Positions 1 through 8,039 are shown, counted from the stretch's first letter. The stretch: DNA of 19,452 nucleotides from Oscillospiraceae bacterium (GCA_014796735.1 JAAVIG010000004.1:1-19452); one strand, 5' to 3'. Notes: generated from the letters alone by a model not told the origin. Numbers and translations are program-made.

Positions 1-866
1 CCTCTGCCGGTAAGGCGGGAGTTAACGTAGCAGGGAACGAAGCCGAACTGCGTCTGGAAGGAGGGCCAGCACTTGTTGGCGAATACCACGTACTCGCGGC
101 TTCCCTTATGCTCTTCCGCCCAATCTAAAAGTGTGATCTCGAACTGAGCAAGCTTGGGCAGAATGCCCGCCATCTTGTTTCCGTCGCCTAACTCCTTTTC
201 CATATCCTTTACCACCTCGGCAATGCGGGGGTCGTCCTTATGCTCATTATAGGCGGCGTACAGATCAAGCTCGCTGTTTTCCTCTATTTCTATGCCGAAA
301 TTGTAAAGCTGCTTGATAGGTGCGTTGCAGGCAAGAAAATCCTGAGGACGGGGGCCAAAGCTGATGACCTTAAGATTGTGCACGCCGATAATCGCTCTTG
401 CCACAGGCACAAAGTCCTTTATCATAACGGCTACCTCATCGGGAGTGCCTACGGGGTATTCGGGTATGTAAGCTTTAAGGTTTCTCAAAGCTAAATTGTA
501 GCTTGCGTTGAGCATGCCGCAGTAGGCGTCGCCTCTGCTGTCGCAGAGAGAGCTTCCGCAGGCTTCCTCGGCTGCCGCAACGTACATTACGGGGCCGTCG
601 AAGTACTTTGCGATAATGGTCTCGCTTGTTTCGGGGCCGAAGTTGCCGAGATACACAACAAGAGCGTTGCAGCCTGCCGACTTACATTCCTCCAGAGCCT
701 TCATTGCGTCCTTTTCGTTTTCTACGGTGGTGGTACATTCAAATATCTCTCCGTACTGTTTGTATTCCGCAACCACCTTGCCCCGGCGGGTCGCGGAAAG
801 AGTCATGGGGAAGCAGTCGCGGGATACCGCGATGATTCCGAGCTTTACAACGGGAATATTTTTCAT
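1..866 (-). CDS. L-fucose/L-arabinose isomerase family protein, N-terminal part (runs off window)
   Basis: I translated the minus strand from the ATG at 866-864; the frame stays open to base 1, giving 288 residues. The family is usually near 470-500 residues, so the C-terminal part lies outside the window. The protein opens MKNIPVVKLGIIAVSRDCFP and contains NALVVYLGNFGPET, RGDAYCGMLNASYN, ISFGPRPQDF and VVFANKCWPSFQTQFGF, which I recognise from clostridial fucose-isomerase-like proteins. These are cytoplasmic, metal-dependent ketol isomerases interconverting aldose and ketose sugars; the exact sugar cannot be read here. The metal-binding residues of the FucI C-terminal half are not in the window. 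An AAGAAAGGA ribosome binding site precedes the start, and a good sigma-A promoter lies 49 bases upstream. It is divergent from the CheW-like gene and has no sugar-pathway neighbour in view. Confidence 0.85.
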   Translation of the reverse strand, partial: MKNIPVVKLGIIAVSRDCFPMTLSATRRGKVVAEYKQYGEIFECTTTVENEKDAMKALEECKSAGCNALVVYLGNFGPETSETIIAKYFDGPVMYVAAAEEACGSSLCDSRGDAYCGMLNASYNLALRNLKAYIPEYPVGTPDEVAVMIKDFVPVARAIIGVHNLKVISFGPRPQDFLACNAPIKQLYNFGIEIEENSELDLYAAYNEHKDDPRIAEVVKDMEKELGDGNKMAGILPKLAQFEITLLDWAEEHKGSREYVVFANKCWPSFQTQFGFVPCYVNSRLTGR

Positions 867-914
867 TTCTTTTATCCTTTCTTGATTCAGAGACATCGCC
901 CTTTATTTTTTACC

Positions 915-943
915 ATTGTAACATAAAATTCGAACAACTTCAA
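915..943 (-). promoter_or_regulatory. sigma-A promoter of the isomerase-like gene
   Basis: On the minus strand, TTGAAG (943-938) and TACAAT (920-915) are separated by exactly 17 bases. The predicted start is near 908, leaving a leader of about 40 bases with the ribosome binding site. Confidence 0.7.
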
Positions 944-984
944 TAGAAAATAAAAAAATCATAAAACAAAAACGTCATTTTCGG

Positions 985-1013
985 TTGAAAAAAAAACGGA
1001 AATATGCTATACT
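985..1013 (+). promoter_or_regulatory. sigma-A promoter of the CheW-like gene
   Basis: TTGAAA (985-990) and TATACT (1008-1013) are separated by 17 bases. It is divergent from the isomerase promoter, with about 40 bases between the two -35 boxes. The leader is about 108 bases and carries a small hairpin, AGCCG/CGGCT, near 1066-1082. I looked for a sigma-28 type motility promoter and did not find one. Confidence 0.75.
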
Positions 1014-1129
1014 TATTCCATTGATATTTTTACGCGCTTTCGGCCGATTTTATTTATTCGGATAAAGCCGGCATTTTCGGCTGCAACGCTGCGTTTTGTT
1101 TATTTCAGCCCGGAAGGAGTCACAGTTTT

Positions 1130-1933
1130 ATGGAACCTACAAATCAACTGCCTTGGATAATATTTGAGCTTAAGCAGCAGCTTTATGCTATCAGTACCGC
1201 AATGGTAACGGGATTGTCTCAGCTGCCGCCTATAACCACGGTGCCCAATGCTCCGCCTATGTTTCTCGGCGTTACAAATTCAAGAGGAAACGTTGTGCCT
1301 ACTCTCGATTTGAAAAAGCTTCTTAATATCGGAGACGGCAAAGCGGAAAAGGAAGCGGCTCAAAAGCTGCTGGCACAGAAGCATGAGGGTACCGAGGAGT
1401 ACATAAACGAAATTGAACGCTGTATCAGGAATAAAGAGGAATTTTGCGTTTCCAACCACCATGAATTGTTGGGCGGGAACTTTGGCAGAGAAATAAAAAA
1501 AGGCACCGGCGAGGTATCCGGGCTTATATCCGAGGTTGAGAATCTCGAAAAGGAAATGATAGAAAAGGCTGTGGCGGCGAAAAATGACGGCGTCAAGCTC
1601 CGCGATGCGCAGGGCTGCGGCAAAAGGCTGCTGAAAACAATTAAAGAGGCTGAGGAAAAGATCAGCGATTCCTCTTACAGAATGGTTATTTTTTTAAGCG
1701 ATGTTCCCGGCTCGGTAGACGCATGCCTTTGCTTTGTTGTGGACAGCATCAAGGCGGTGGATCAGCTTGAGCTCATCGAGGAAAAGAGCGGCAGCAGATG
1801 CTTGTTTATGTCCGGATTTATATGCGGCGTGGCACACAACGAGCGATTCAAAGGCGAGATATTGATCGCCGACGATAAAGAGATCGTTAAAATGGTCAAC
1901 GTTTACAATGAAAGCGTTGAGGAAAAAAAGTAA
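1130..1933 (+). CDS. CheW-like chemotaxis coupling protein with a helical insert splitting the CheW domain
   Basis: 267 residues, against about 150-170 for ordinary CheW. Residues 8-68 look like the first half of a CheW domain (strand FELKQQLYAIS, then FLGVTNSRGNVVPTLDLKKLL). Residues 184-258 look like the second half (MVIFLSDV, CFVVDSIKAVD, MSGFICGVAHNERFKGEILIAD). Between them, residues 72-180 form a charged helical segment. It resembles a chemoreceptor zinc-binding (CZB) domain in layout: H85, then a helix, then NHHELLGGNFG (109-119) where CZB proteins carry a Cys-x-x-Gly-x-Trp motif. The usual zinc-binding Cys and the C-terminal His pair are not there. CheW proteins link chemoreceptors to the CheA kinase in the cytoplasm. 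The GGAAGGAG site (1112-1119) sits 10 bases before the ATG. No cheA is in view; the nearest receptor is the MCP at 5321. Confidence 0.72.
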   Translation: MEPTNQLPWIIFELKQQLYAISTAMVTGLSQLPPITTVPNAPPMFLGVTNSRGNVVPTLDLKKLLNIGDGKAEKEAAQKLLAQKHEGTEEYINEIERCIRNKEEFCVSNHHELLGGNFGREIKKGTGEVSGLISEVENLEKEMIEKAVAAKNDGVKLRDAQGCGKRLLKTIKEAEEKISDSSYRMVIFLSDVPGSVDACLCFVVDSIKAVDQLELIEEKSGSRCLFMSGFICGVAHNERFKGEILIADDKEIVKMVNVYNESVEEKK

Positions 1934-1941
1934 ATTTTTAA

Positions 1942-2074
1942 GGGTTGTAAAAAACTCAAAAAATGTAACCGCTCAAAATCAAGGTAAAATGAGATTTTGA
2001 CGAGTATGTTTTATTGAGGAAAATGTTATTGCCCGAAGCGGCGGCTTCGCCGCTTTCAATTTTTTTACAGCTCC
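1942..2074. repeat. hairpin-rich intergenic repeat, copy A (internally deleted)
   Basis: It runs from GGGTTGTAAAAAACTC to TTTTTTTACAGCTCC, so its ends are imperfect inverted repeats of GGGGCTGTAAAAA. TTTAAG occurs immediately on both sides (1937-1942 and 2075-2080), a candidate target-site duplication. Inside is the same AT-rich stem seen in the longer copies at 7769-8039 and 13795-14070, then the GAAGCGGCGGCTTCGCC block. About 155 bases of the long form are missing. Confidence 0.75.
2035..2066 (+). terminator. rho-independent terminator after the CheW-like gene
   Basis: AAGCGGCG (2036-2043) pairs with CGCCGCTT (2048-2055) around a four-base loop, followed within a few bases by seven T. It lies inside repeat copy A. 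Confidence 0.7.
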
Positions 2075-2108
2075 TTTAAGTTATTTTTGCCGGAAAGGAA
2101 ATACGTTT

Positions 2109-4388
2109 ATGAAAAAAAGATATACAAAGCTCACGGCTGTTTCTGTCTCACTCGCCTTGCTTTTGTGCGGCTGCGTTGACTCCGATACAGGCGGTATCAT
2201 CGTTACCGATCCCGACAGGAGAGATCCGTCTTCAAATACCGCAAGCACTACGGTTCAGACAGATCCCTTGTCCTCCGACAGCACTGATAGCAAGAACTCG
2301 GACACCGCCGTTGAAGCGGGCGGCCCGAGCTCAGCGATCACCGAGCTTGACGGCGGCAGAGGCACGCTGCTTTCTCTCGGGGACGGCGGGAAGCTTGAAA
2401 TAAACCGATTGAGCAAAAGCGCCGGCAGCGTTCCTGACGACGGCGTCTGGACTGTGTTTGTCTACATGTGCGGCAGCGATCTCGAGACCGATCAGGGCTC
2501 GGCTACCGACGACCTGCTTGAAATGCAGGACGCCACGAAAAATTGCTCCAACCTCCGTTTCGTTATTGAAGCGGACGGCGCGGAGGAATGGTGGAACGAT
2601 ATGTGCGAGGACGGAAAAAAGCAGAGACTGCTCATAAGCGATGGCTACTGCGATGTGGTTTACAGCGGAAGCTCAACAAATATGGGCGATCCCGACACTC
2701 TTTCCGACTTTTTGAGCTGGGGTCTGGCGGAATATAACTCTCAGTATACGGTGCTGGACTTCTGGAACCACGGCGGCGGCAGCATAAGCGGAGTGTGCTT
2801 TGACGAGCTGCACGACGACGATTCCCTCAGCTTAAAGGAAATAGATTCGGCTCTGGCTTCGGTTTACAAGAGCATGGATAAGCCCTTTGAGCTTATCGGC
2901 AGCGACGCGTGCTTAATGGCAACGGTGGAGTTTGCCAACATTCTCGCTTCCTACGGAAACTATATGGTCGCGTCACAGGATCTTGAATCGGGCTACGGCT
3001 GGGATTACAACTTCTTTGCGTACGCGGTGAACGACGGAGCGGAAAACGGCGCGCAGGTGGGAGAATACCTTTGCGACGGGTACTATGCAAGCTGTGTCGA
3101 AAGCGGAGAAGAGGACGAGGCTACCCTGTCGGTTGTGGATCTGTCCAAGCTTGACGCTTTTCTTACCGAATTTAACATGTACTGCTCGGATATATACGGC
3201 TACATATGCGATGACAGCGGATTGACCGATGTTATCAAGGCGGCAAAGACCTCCCTCAGCTTCGGCGGCAACAACAGGAGCGAGGGCTACACCAACATGG
3301 TGGACTTAAAGGACTTTATTTATTATACCTCGGATCTTTCCGACAGATCGGATAAGGTGGGCGATCTTCTGGACGACTGCATACCTTATATCATGAACGG
3401 ATATAATTCCTATTACGCGGGAGGACTCAGCGTGTATTATCCCTTAAGCGTACAGGGAAGCCGTGAGCTTGCCGACTTTAAGGATATATGCGTCAGTCCT
3501 TATTATATAAGCATTGCCGACATCTGCGCCTACGGAAGCGAAAGCAAGGGAAGCATAGACGGCTACGACACCACGCTTTGGCTGGGTGATGATACCGACT
3601 TCTGGTCGGAATCAGCCATAAATCCCTCAAAGTTTGACTACTGGGAGAACAGCACGGGAAGCGGTCTTAATTCCGACGAGGGAAACACGGCTCTGGAATA
3701 CGAGATCGAACCTAATATCGACGACGATGGCATCTATAATTTCACCCTGACCCAAGACAGTCTCTATGACCTGGACACTGTTTACTGCAATATAATGCTC
3801 AGCTACTGGGACGACGAGGACGGCTGCGAATACATGCTTGACCTCGGCACGGACGACTACGTGGATATGGATTGGGACACAGGAGAATGCAGGGACCTGT
3901 TTGACGGCCTATGGTTCGCCCTTCCCGACGGCCAGCCTATCTGCACTTTTCTTGTGGAAAGCTCATACGGCGATGATATGTACAATGTGTACACCGCGCC
4001 CATTTATCTTAACGGTGAATATACCAATTTGAGAATAAAGCAAAGCTATAACGGCAGCACCGTTACCGAGGTCTTGGGCGTGTGGGACGGTATCAACGAA
4101 AGCGGAAGCGCGGCAAGAGACATATATCAGCTTAAGGCGGGCGATGTTATAGAGCCCTGTTATTACGCTTACGACGCCGAAACTCTCGAATACGTTTTTG
4201 ATTTTTACGGAAACGAGTATGTTTGTGACGGAGAGCTGCAAATCGATTATGACTACCTGTATGAGGGCGACTATTACTATGCCTTTGAAATTTACGATTA
4301 CTACGGAAACGCTCTTTACACCGACTTCGTGCTTTTCGGAATAGAAAATAACCTCGAGGGCGGAATAGATCTTTTCTACTATGAATAA
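2109..4388 (+). CDS. clostripain-family (peptidase C11) lipoprotein
   Basis: 759 residues. The first 22 residues form a lipoprotein signal peptide: KKR, a hydrophobic stretch, then LCGC with C22 as the likely lipidated cysteine. A Ser/Thr/Asp-rich linker (about 23-100) leads to the C11 domain, beginning WTVFVYMCGSDLE. The catalytic pair can be placed at H221 in WNHGGG and C268 in SDACLMA, both standard for clostripain-like cysteine peptidases, which usually cut after Arg or Lys. The catalytic domain ends near residue 480. The remaining 270 residues are strongly acidic and Tyr-rich and I do not recognise them; they are probably a beta-rich surface domain. The protein is likely anchored outside the membrane. 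GGAAAGGA (2092-2099) lies 9 bases before the ATG. No promoter was clear between repeat copy A and the gene. Substrate unknown. Confidence 0.87.
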   Translation: MKKRYTKLTAVSVSLALLLCGCVDSDTGGIIVTDPDRRDPSSNTASTTVQTDPLSSDSTDSKNSDTAVEAGGPSSAITELDGGRGTLLSLGDGGKLEINRLSKSAGSVPDDGVWTVFVYMCGSDLETDQGSATDDLLEMQDATKNCSNLRFVIEADGAEEWWNDMCEDGKKQRLLISDGYCDVVYSGSSTNMGDPDTLSDFLSWGLAEYNSQYTVLDFWNHGGGSISGVCFDELHDDDSLSLKEIDSALASVYKSMDKPFELIGSDACLMATVEFANILASYGNYMVASQDLESGYGWDYNFFAYAVNDGAENGAQVGEYLCDGYYASCVESGEEDEATLSVVDLSKLDAFLTEFNMYCSDIYGYICDDSGLTDVIKAAKTSLSFGGNNRSEGYTNMVDLKDFIYYTSDLSDRSDKVGDLLDDCIPYIMNGYNSYYAGGLSVYYPLSVQGSRELADFKDICVSPYYISIADICAYGSESKGSIDGYDTTLWLGDDTDFWSESAINPSKFDYWENSTGSGLNSDEGNTALEYEIEPNIDDDGIYNFTLTQDSLYDLDTVYCNIMLSYWDDEDGCEYMLDLGTDDYVDMDWDTGECRDLFDGLWFALPDGQPICTFLVESSYGDDMYNVYTAPIYLNGEYTNLRIKQSYNGSTVTEVLGVWDGINESGSAARDIYQLKAGDVIEPCYYAYDAETLEYVFDFYGNEYVCDGELQIDYDYLYEGDYYYAFEIYDYYGNALYTDFVLFGIENNLEGGIDLFYYE

Positions 4389-4445
4389 TACCGGAGTATT
4401 CGCGATCATCTTACAATAAAATTCATTAAGATAATCACTGATTAG

Positions 4446-4451
4446 TATAAT
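4446..4451 (+). promoter_or_regulatory. possible -10 box before the response regulator
   Basis: A perfect TATAAT lies 17 bases before the ATG, but the matching -35 is poor (TTCATT at 18-base spacing) and the leader would be only about 11 bases. The gene may instead be read from upstream. Confidence 0.3.
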
Positions 4452-4468
4452 TATGAACGGAGCAATAA

Positions 4469-5107
4469 ATGAATATACTTTTGGCAGATGACGATCCCGT
4501 TGTTACCGCCTCGCTGAAAATTATTCTGGAAGCGACGGGAGAGGTCGCCGTTTTGGGTATAGGAAACAGCGGAAAGGAGGCTATAGAGCTTTTCCGCGAA
4601 ATACAGCCCGATATTTTGCTTATGGATATACGTATGGGCGAAATGACCGGTATTTCGGCGGCAAAGACGATCTTAAGCGAGTTTCCGGAGGCACGCATAC
4701 TGTTCCTGACCACCTTTTCCGACGATGATTATATACGCGATGCTCTTAAAATAGGCGCTAAGGGATATATTTTAAAACAGGATTTCGAAGGAATCTTATC
4801 GGCGTTAAAAGCGGTGCTTCAGGGAAAGACCGTTTTTTGCTCCGATATCACCGAAAGGATCGCGGGTCTTATGGTGGGCAATGTGCCCGTCAGCGCGGAT
4901 TTTGACTGCAAAGGGTACGGGATCGGCGAAAAGGAGCTGGAGATAATCGAAAAGGTGAGTCTCGGGCACTGTAATAAGGAAATAGCCTCCGAGCTTCACT
5001 TAAGCGAGGGGACGGTGAGAAATTATATCAGCAGTATCCTGATGAAGCTGGATCTGCGTGACAGGACACAGCTTGCGGTTTTTTACTATGAGCGTATCAA
5101 ACCATAA
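4469..5107 (+). CDS. NarL/FixJ-type response regulator, orphan
   Basis: 212 residues in the usual two-domain layout. The receiver domain (about 1-120) has the acidic pocket D7-D8-D9, phospho-acceptor D53 (LLMDIRMG), the Thr pair T81-T82 and K103 (GYILKQ). The C-terminal LuxR-type helix-turn-helix (about 150-205) reads GHCNKEIASELHLSEGTVRN and is the DNA-binding part. Such proteins are phosphorylated by a sensor kinase and then control transcription. No histidine kinase lies within the window, so the partner is unknown. It sits 80 bases after the C11 lipoprotein on the same strand and 213 bases before the chemoreceptor. The ribosome binding site is weak (CGGAG, 6 bases from ATG). Confidence 0.92.
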   Translation: MNILLADDDPVVTASLKIILEATGEVAVLGIGNSGKEAIELFREIQPDILLMDIRMGEMTGISAAKTILSEFPEARILFLTTFSDDDYIRDALKIGAKGYILKQDFEGILSALKAVLQGKTVFCSDITERIAGLMVGNVPVSADFDCKGYGIGEKELEIIEKVSLGHCNKEIASELHLSEGTVRNYISSILMKLDLRDRTQLAVFYYERIKP

Positions 5108-5237
5108 TTTCTGCTCGACATTCTTTGCACGTTTTGCTGCAGCGGCGAGTATAATATTATAAAAAAGGAAATATTTAAAAAAAATAACAAAAAATGAAGC
5201 TCAATTTTAATTATATTGCTCAATTTTACTTTTTCAC

Positions 5238-5266
5238 TTGAAATTGTCGAAGAAAGTTGCTATAAT
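5238..5266 (+). promoter_or_regulatory. sigma-A promoter of the chemoreceptor gene
   Basis: TTGAAA (5238-5243), 17 bases, TATAAT (5261-5266). A second TATAAT at 5150-5155 has only TTGCAC at 19-base spacing. The rest of the 213-base gap is AT-rich with no visible gene. Confidence 0.8.
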
Positions 5267-5289
5267 AATACAAGCAGATTCTTTAGTTG

Positions 5290-5320
5290 AAAGGAGAAGT
5301 GCTCTTTAAAAAATAAGAGC
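5290..5320 (+). promoter_or_regulatory. hairpin between ribosome binding site and start codon of the chemoreceptor
   Basis: AAAGGAG (5290-5296) is 24 bases from the ATG at 5321, too far for normal use. GCTCTT (5301-5306) and AAGAGC (5315-5320) form a six-pair stem with an eight-base A-rich loop exactly between them. Folding would bring the site to about 4 bases from the stem base and the AUG. An in-frame TGA at 5288-5290 rules out an upstream start. The next Met is residue 5. Confidence 0.55.
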
Positions 5321-7348
5321 ATGAACAATGGTATGAAATCTATCAGAGGAAAAATAACCTTTTGGATCGTTCTCTTGTCGGTGTTGCCGGCTTTTAGTAT
5401 CGCGTTGATATCCGGAGTGATGTCGTACATCACTAACATGGAAAAAGCGCAAAATGAAATAGTCATGCTTGCCGAGGACTCCGCAAAGAGAATCAGAAAC
5501 AGACTTGACGCTTATCTGAATGTTGCCGAGGTCAGCGGTGCGACATTTGACCTTACCTTCAACGATTTTCCCGACGACTATGACAGACAGAAGGCAATGA
5601 TGGACGGTATAGCGGAAGATCAGAATTTCGTCTCCGCCACCGTTATCGGTACTGACGGCATAGGTAAGTATGACGGTCAGGATTACAGCCAAAGAGCGGC
5701 TTTCAATATTGCCATGAGCGGTCAAAGCTATGTATCCGATCCCATACAATCCCTTAACAGCAATGAGGTCACCTCCTATTTCGTAGCTCCTATCTGGGCA
5801 AACGGCGAAGTAGGCTCCGAAATTGTCGGCGTTGCTCGCTATTCATCGGATTGTTCGCTTCTTTCCGAGGTCGTTGAAAGCGTACATGTAGAAGGCGTAG
5901 GCAGAGGATACATAGTGAACGGAGACGGTCTCATTGTAGCTTTCCCGGATCAGTCTGTTATAGAATCTCAGTATAACGTTATTGAGCATTCGAAGGGTGA
6001 CAGCCGTTTGTCAAAGTATCTTGAATACATGCAGAGCGCGGCAGACAATGTAGAACTCTACGGTGAGTATTACAGCACCGAGTTTGGCGAGGATATGCTT
6101 ATCTGTACCCGTAACATTGATATTAACGCCAACTCTTGGTCTCTGATCGTTGAGGTGCCCAAGTCTCACTACATGGAATCTCTTTATACCACTATCTGGA
6201 TCACCATTATTATGGTTGTTATTTTCGTTATCATAGGCATATTTATCGCGATCCTTGTCAGCGGACAGATCTCAAAGCCCATCGTTGTATGCTGCGACAG
6301 AATCAAGGCTTTGGCAAGCGGCGACGTTACCACCCCTGTTGAGGTCTTCAAGCATAAGGACGAGACCGGTGTGCTTTCCGCTTCTACCAGCGACTTAGTA
6401 AAGAATCTGAACAGAATTATAACCGACATTGAGCGCATTCTGTCCGCAATGGCGGAGGGCAAGCTTAATGTTGACACCGATCAGAATTCCAATGCTTATG
6501 TGGGTGATTTCGCTGAGCTGCTCTCTTCCGTTAAGACTATTAACAGAGAACTGAGCAGTGCAATGGGCAGGATTGAGGTTGCGGCAGATCAGGTTTCCGC
6601 AGGCTCCGATCAGGTTTCCGCCGGTGCACAGGGCTTGTCGCAGGGCGCTACCGAGCAGGCTTCCTCTATTGAGGAGTTGGCGGCTACAATAACCGAAATT
6701 TCCTCCAAGACCGATGAAAACCTTAATGATTGTATAAAGGCTAAGGACAGCGTTAGTGAAACAACCGCGCTGATGACTGAAGCAAACACTCAAATGAAGA
6801 ATATGACGGAGGCTATGGACAGAATAAACGTTGCTTCCGCAAAGATCGAAAAGATCATCAAGGCTATTGAGGACATTGCTTTCCAGACCAACATTCTCGC
6901 GCTTAACGCTGCTGTTGAGGCTGCTAAGGCGGGTGAAGCGGGCAAGGGCTTCGCGGTAGTTGCGGAAGAGGTAAGAAACCTCGCTGCAAAGTCGCAGGAC
7001 GCTGTAAAGAGCACTGCTTCGCTTATCGGCGAATCCAGCAACGCGGTTCAGGACGGTATCAGAATTTCCGGCGAGACCGCTGCTACGCTTGACAAGGTAA
7101 TGAATTCCGCCCATGAGGTCAATGATATTGTTTCCAAGGTTGCCGAAGCAAGCGAAATGCAGTCTGTTTCGATCCAGCAGGTAACCGTGGGAATCGATCA
7201 GATCTCGTCGGTAGTACAAAACAACTCCGCTACCGCACAGGAAAGCGCGGCGGCTTCCGAAGAGCTGAACAGCCAGGCGCAGTTGCTTAAGAGCTTGGTT
7301 GCTAAATTCGAGATCGATTCGGGCGATTCGGGTATTGAGCTTGTTTAA
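5321..7348 (+). CDS. methyl-accepting chemotaxis protein with extracellular Cache-type sensor
   Basis: 675 residues. TM1 is about 13-35. The outer sensor domain, about 36-288, looks like a double Cache domain (YDGQDYSQRAAFNIAMSG, then APIWANGEVGSEIVGV, then GYIVNGDGLIVAFP). TM2 is about 291-314, followed by a HAMP linker (315-370) and a long signalling coiled coil. The highly conserved hairpin tip is at 519-555 (IAFQTNILALNAAVEAAKAG, then GKGFAVVAEEVRNLA). The receptor senses a small molecule outside the cell and controls CheA through CheW; the ligand cannot be read. There is no C-terminal pentapeptide tether for CheR/CheB (it ends SGIELV). The transcript has its own promoter and a clear terminator, so this is a single-gene unit. 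Confidence 0.95.
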   Translation: MNNGMKSIRGKITFWIVLLSVLPAFSIALISGVMSYITNMEKAQNEIVMLAEDSAKRIRNRLDAYLNVAEVSGATFDLTFNDFPDDYDRQKAMMDGIAEDQNFVSATVIGTDGIGKYDGQDYSQRAAFNIAMSGQSYVSDPIQSLNSNEVTSYFVAPIWANGEVGSEIVGVARYSSDCSLLSEVVESVHVEGVGRGYIVNGDGLIVAFPDQSVIESQYNVIEHSKGDSRLSKYLEYMQSAADNVELYGEYYSTEFGEDMLICTRNIDINANSWSLIVEVPKSHYMESLYTTIWITIIMVVIFVIIGIFIAILVSGQISKPIVVCCDRIKALASGDVTTPVEVFKHKDETGVLSASTSDLVKNLNRIITDIERILSAMAEGKLNVDTDQNSNAYVGDFAELLSSVKTINRELSSAMGRIEVAADQVSAGSDQVSAGAQGLSQGATEQASSIEELAATITEISSKTDENLNDCIKAKDSVSETTALMTEANTQMKNMTEAMDRINVASAKIEKIIKAIEDIAFQTNILALNAAVEAAKAGEAGKGFAVVAEEVRNLAAKSQDAVKSTASLIGESSNAVQDGIRISGETAATLDKVMNSAHEVNDIVSKVAEASEMQSVSIQQVTVGIDQISSVVQNNSATAQESAAASEELNSQAQLLKSLVAKFEIDSGDSGIELV

Positions 7349-7381
7349 TGGTTCTCCATTTTGAAAAATAAATAACAGCGG

Positions 7382-7415
7382 AAGTAGCTGTCGCATGTGC
7401 GGCAGCTACTTTTGC
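7382..7415 (+). terminator. rho-independent terminator of the chemoreceptor gene
   Basis: AAGTAGCTG (7382-7390) pairs with CAGCTACTT (7403-7411), extended by three inner GC pairs around a short loop and followed by TTT. It lies 33 bases after the stop codon. Confidence 0.75.
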
Positions 7416-7421
7416 GTGAAA

Positions 7422-7606
7422 GTGTAAAAAAAGAAAAAAATAAAAAAGCGGCGAAGCCGCAAATGTCTTTTTCGCTTCCTTTTTGCACTGCAAAAAGGAA
7501 GTGGGGGTGAAGCGGAGCTTTAGCTCCGCGAGGGGGCAAAGCCCACTAAAGTGAATAATTACAACTCACAAAGAAGCAGGCGAAGCCGCCGCTTCGGGCG
7601 TTGACA
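7422..7606. repeat. hairpin-rich intergenic repeat, copy B1 (partial)
   Basis: Starts GTGTAAAAAAAG and matches copy C (13795-14070) through the GCGGC/GCCGC stem, the perfect CTTCCTTTTTGCA/TGCAAAAAGGAAG hairpin, GCGGAGC/GCTCCGC and the GAAGCAGGCGAAGCCGCCGCTTC block, then diverges after GGGCGTTGACAG. It lacks the AT-rich stem end. It is in inverted orientation to copy B2. Confidence 0.85.
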
Positions 7607-7768
7607 GTTCGCTTCCTTGCAAACAGGCTATATAGGTGCCGATGTCCGTGTCGACACTATGTGCAGCCGCCGGTTCGCATCCTGCGAAGCTGCTGCTTCG
7701 GGCGTTAACATCCTGTTAGCGCTTTGGATGGACGGCACTCTGTTTCCTTACAAAAAATCTGCCGTTTC
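7607..7768. other. spacer between two inverted repeat copies, no gene seen
   Basis: No credible reading frame. It contains a third fragment of the repeat family (GCGAAGCTGCTGCTTCGGGCGTTAACATC, 7683-7711, compared piecewise with copy C) and a short perfect palindrome, GTGTCGACAC (7648-7657). It looks like decayed repeat material. Confidence 0.5.
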
Positions 7769-8039
7769 AGGGGCTGTAAAAATCAATTAAAAATGTAACC
7801 CGTCAGAACCAAATTAAAATAAGGTTTTGACGGGTATATTTGTTATCGGTAATATGTCAAACGCCCGAAGCGGCGGCTTCGCCTGCTTCTGTGATGCTGT
7901 AATCTCTCACTTTAGGGGACTTTGTCCCCTCGCGGAGCTTTAGCTCCGCTTCACCCCTACTTCCTTTTTGCAGTGCAAAAAGGAAGCGAAAAAGACATTT
8001 GCGGCTTCGCCGCTTTAACTTTTTCTTTTTTGTTTTTTA
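7769..8039. repeat. hairpin-rich intergenic repeat, copy B2 (full length, inverted)
   Basis: About 270 bases, from GGGGCTGTAAAAATC to GTTTTTTAC. It aligns along its whole length with the reverse complement of copy C. In order: an AT-rich stem (ACCCGTCAGAACC with GGTTTTGACGGGT), the GAAGCGGCGGCTTCGCC block, GGGGAC/GTCCCC, GCGGAGC/GCTCCGC, the CTTCCTTTTTGCA hairpin, and GCGGC/GCCGC with T-rich flanks. Its right end supplies the stop codon of the aminotransferase gene, so it probably works as a terminator for both converging genes. Confidence 0.85.

Noticed and set aside
1014..1129. Cyclic di-GMP or other riboswitch in the CheW-like leader
   Set aside because: Only a small five-pair hairpin; none of the conserved riboswitch core bases I know were seen.
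3963..4409. Minus-strand open frame of 148 codons
   Set aside because: Antisense to the C-terminal part of the C11 lipoprotein; valine/isoleucine-rich mirror of Tyr/Asp codons.
6395..7396. Long minus-strand open frame of 333 codons
   Set aside because: It is antisense to the highly conserved signalling domain of the chemoreceptor, has low-complexity Leu/Arg/Ser composition and no ribosome binding site.
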